Shown here in pieces: positions 63,217 through 64,000 of a stretch of DNA of 64,000 bases. Position 1 is the first letter of the stretch. Every line of letters begins with the position of its first letter. The stretch is from Brasenia schreberi (taxonomy: Eukaryota; Streptophyta; Magnoliopsida; Nymphaeales; Cabombaceae), in assembly GCA_036023115.1 (NCBI GenBank), contig JAYKKT010000086.1, positions 18,507,501 to 18,571,500 of the forward strand. Direction: 5' to 3'. The notes beneath the pieces are model-generated. The model was given only the letters and a program-made list of their open reading frames with translations. It was not told where the DNA came from and made no database searches. Both the position numbers and the translations under genes were made by a program.

Positions 63217-64000
63217 CTGACCCAAAACTGACCTGGCTCGTTTCCTGATGTTGAAGAAGACCCAAACTAGAAATCCGGTCAGGTCCCAGTCAACCTGATT
63301 TCGAGCTCCACTCAGAGGGACTCAATCCGAACTGGAACTGATGACCTGATTTGACACCCCTAGCAAGTGCTACCATTAAACCAGGAACTCAACAGTCTAA
63401 AATGCATAAGAATTAAAATACGAGTCACCCTAAAAATAAAGAGAAACCAGGAAAAGGAGAACTTTTGTTTCAAATTGCAGGACCCAAGTCCAAACAGCAA
63501 AATAACCTAGACTTTGATAGTTTAATCCAATGCAATAACCAGCCTGGTCCTAATGGAACCATGAAATGAACTTTAATCCATGATAATAAAAACGGCCTCA
63601 AAATCAATACAAGCCCGATCCAAGTTTAATCCAGGTCGGATCTGAACCAATATGATCAAACCTAACCTCGATTAGATCCAGTTCTTTCCAATAGTTCGAT
63701 ATGAAGTGTTTAGTTTGAATAAAAGAAACGGAGTGAAACCTTTTTTGCAGCCTACAAACTTGCCGTCTTAAATATCAAACTCTCACGATATGCATATAAC
63801 ATGCACCGACACATTCACATAAGGCTAGGGGTGAGCATTATTTTGGTTAAAACCAAATAACCAAATTGAACCGAACCAAATTTTTTATTCAAATCGGTTC
63901 TATTGACCACAAATTCGATTTCAGTGTATAATTTCATGAAAAATTGGTTTATTTGTTCGGTTTTGTTCAATTTGTAAATGATCTTAAACCATATATCTAG

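Overview
This is a plant nuclear (angiosperm) window. The evidence is a spliced WD40 gene with long introns and GT-AG borders, a THESEUS1-type receptor kinase present twice, Ty1/copia, Ty3/gypsy, RTE-type LINE, hAT and SINE debris, and many (TA)n/(GA)n microsatellites. The species cannot be fixed from the sequence alone.

Layout. 0-16 kb is a transposon graveyard: a hAT transposase remnant (minus), a copia gag fragment, an RTE LINE with a clean target-site duplication (TSD), a decayed copia element, then a broken Root_cap-domain gene fragment carrying three 90-bp tandem repeats, followed by AT-rich repeats. 16.0-18.2 kb (minus) is receptor-kinase copy A, with three frameshifts and an in-frame gap in the ectodomain. 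18.2-26.1 kb is upstream non-coding DNA ending in a 2.56-kb TIR element with a gypsy remnant inside it. 26.3-54.3 kb (plus) is the 5' half of UTP21/WDR36: 12 exons, 499 codons, no frameshift or stop. Its introns hold nested LINE/hAT/candidate Pack-MULE insertions, a copia element with both LTRs, and several LINE copies. The 3' half of the gene is not seen. 55.4-58.5 kb (minus) is receptor-kinase copy B, open through most of the kinase domain and cut at its 3' end by an RTE LINE. 58.5-64.0 kb repeats 18.2-23.7 kb almost base for base.

The main result is structural. The 5' half of copy B and everything upstream of it to the window edge are near identical to the same part of copy A, with a constant offset of 40,243 bp over the first part, while the 3' halves are clearly diverged paralogues. 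The boundary falls inside the ectodomain, at 17,600/57,843, exactly where copy A lacks 33 codons. This fits recent unequal exchange or conversion between two kinase genes flanking UTP21, or a haplotype or assembly duplication. The duplication runs off the right edge, so a second UTP21 5' end may lie just beyond it.

Function. UTP21 is a nucleolar SSU-processome protein. Its promoter carries a telo-box and a site II (GGCCCA) element, as expected for ribosome-biogenesis genes. The receptor kinases belong to the CrRLK1L family (cell-wall sensing and growth control), but neither copy is complete. No prokaryotic-type system, CRISPR array or confident tRNA/rRNA gene was seen.
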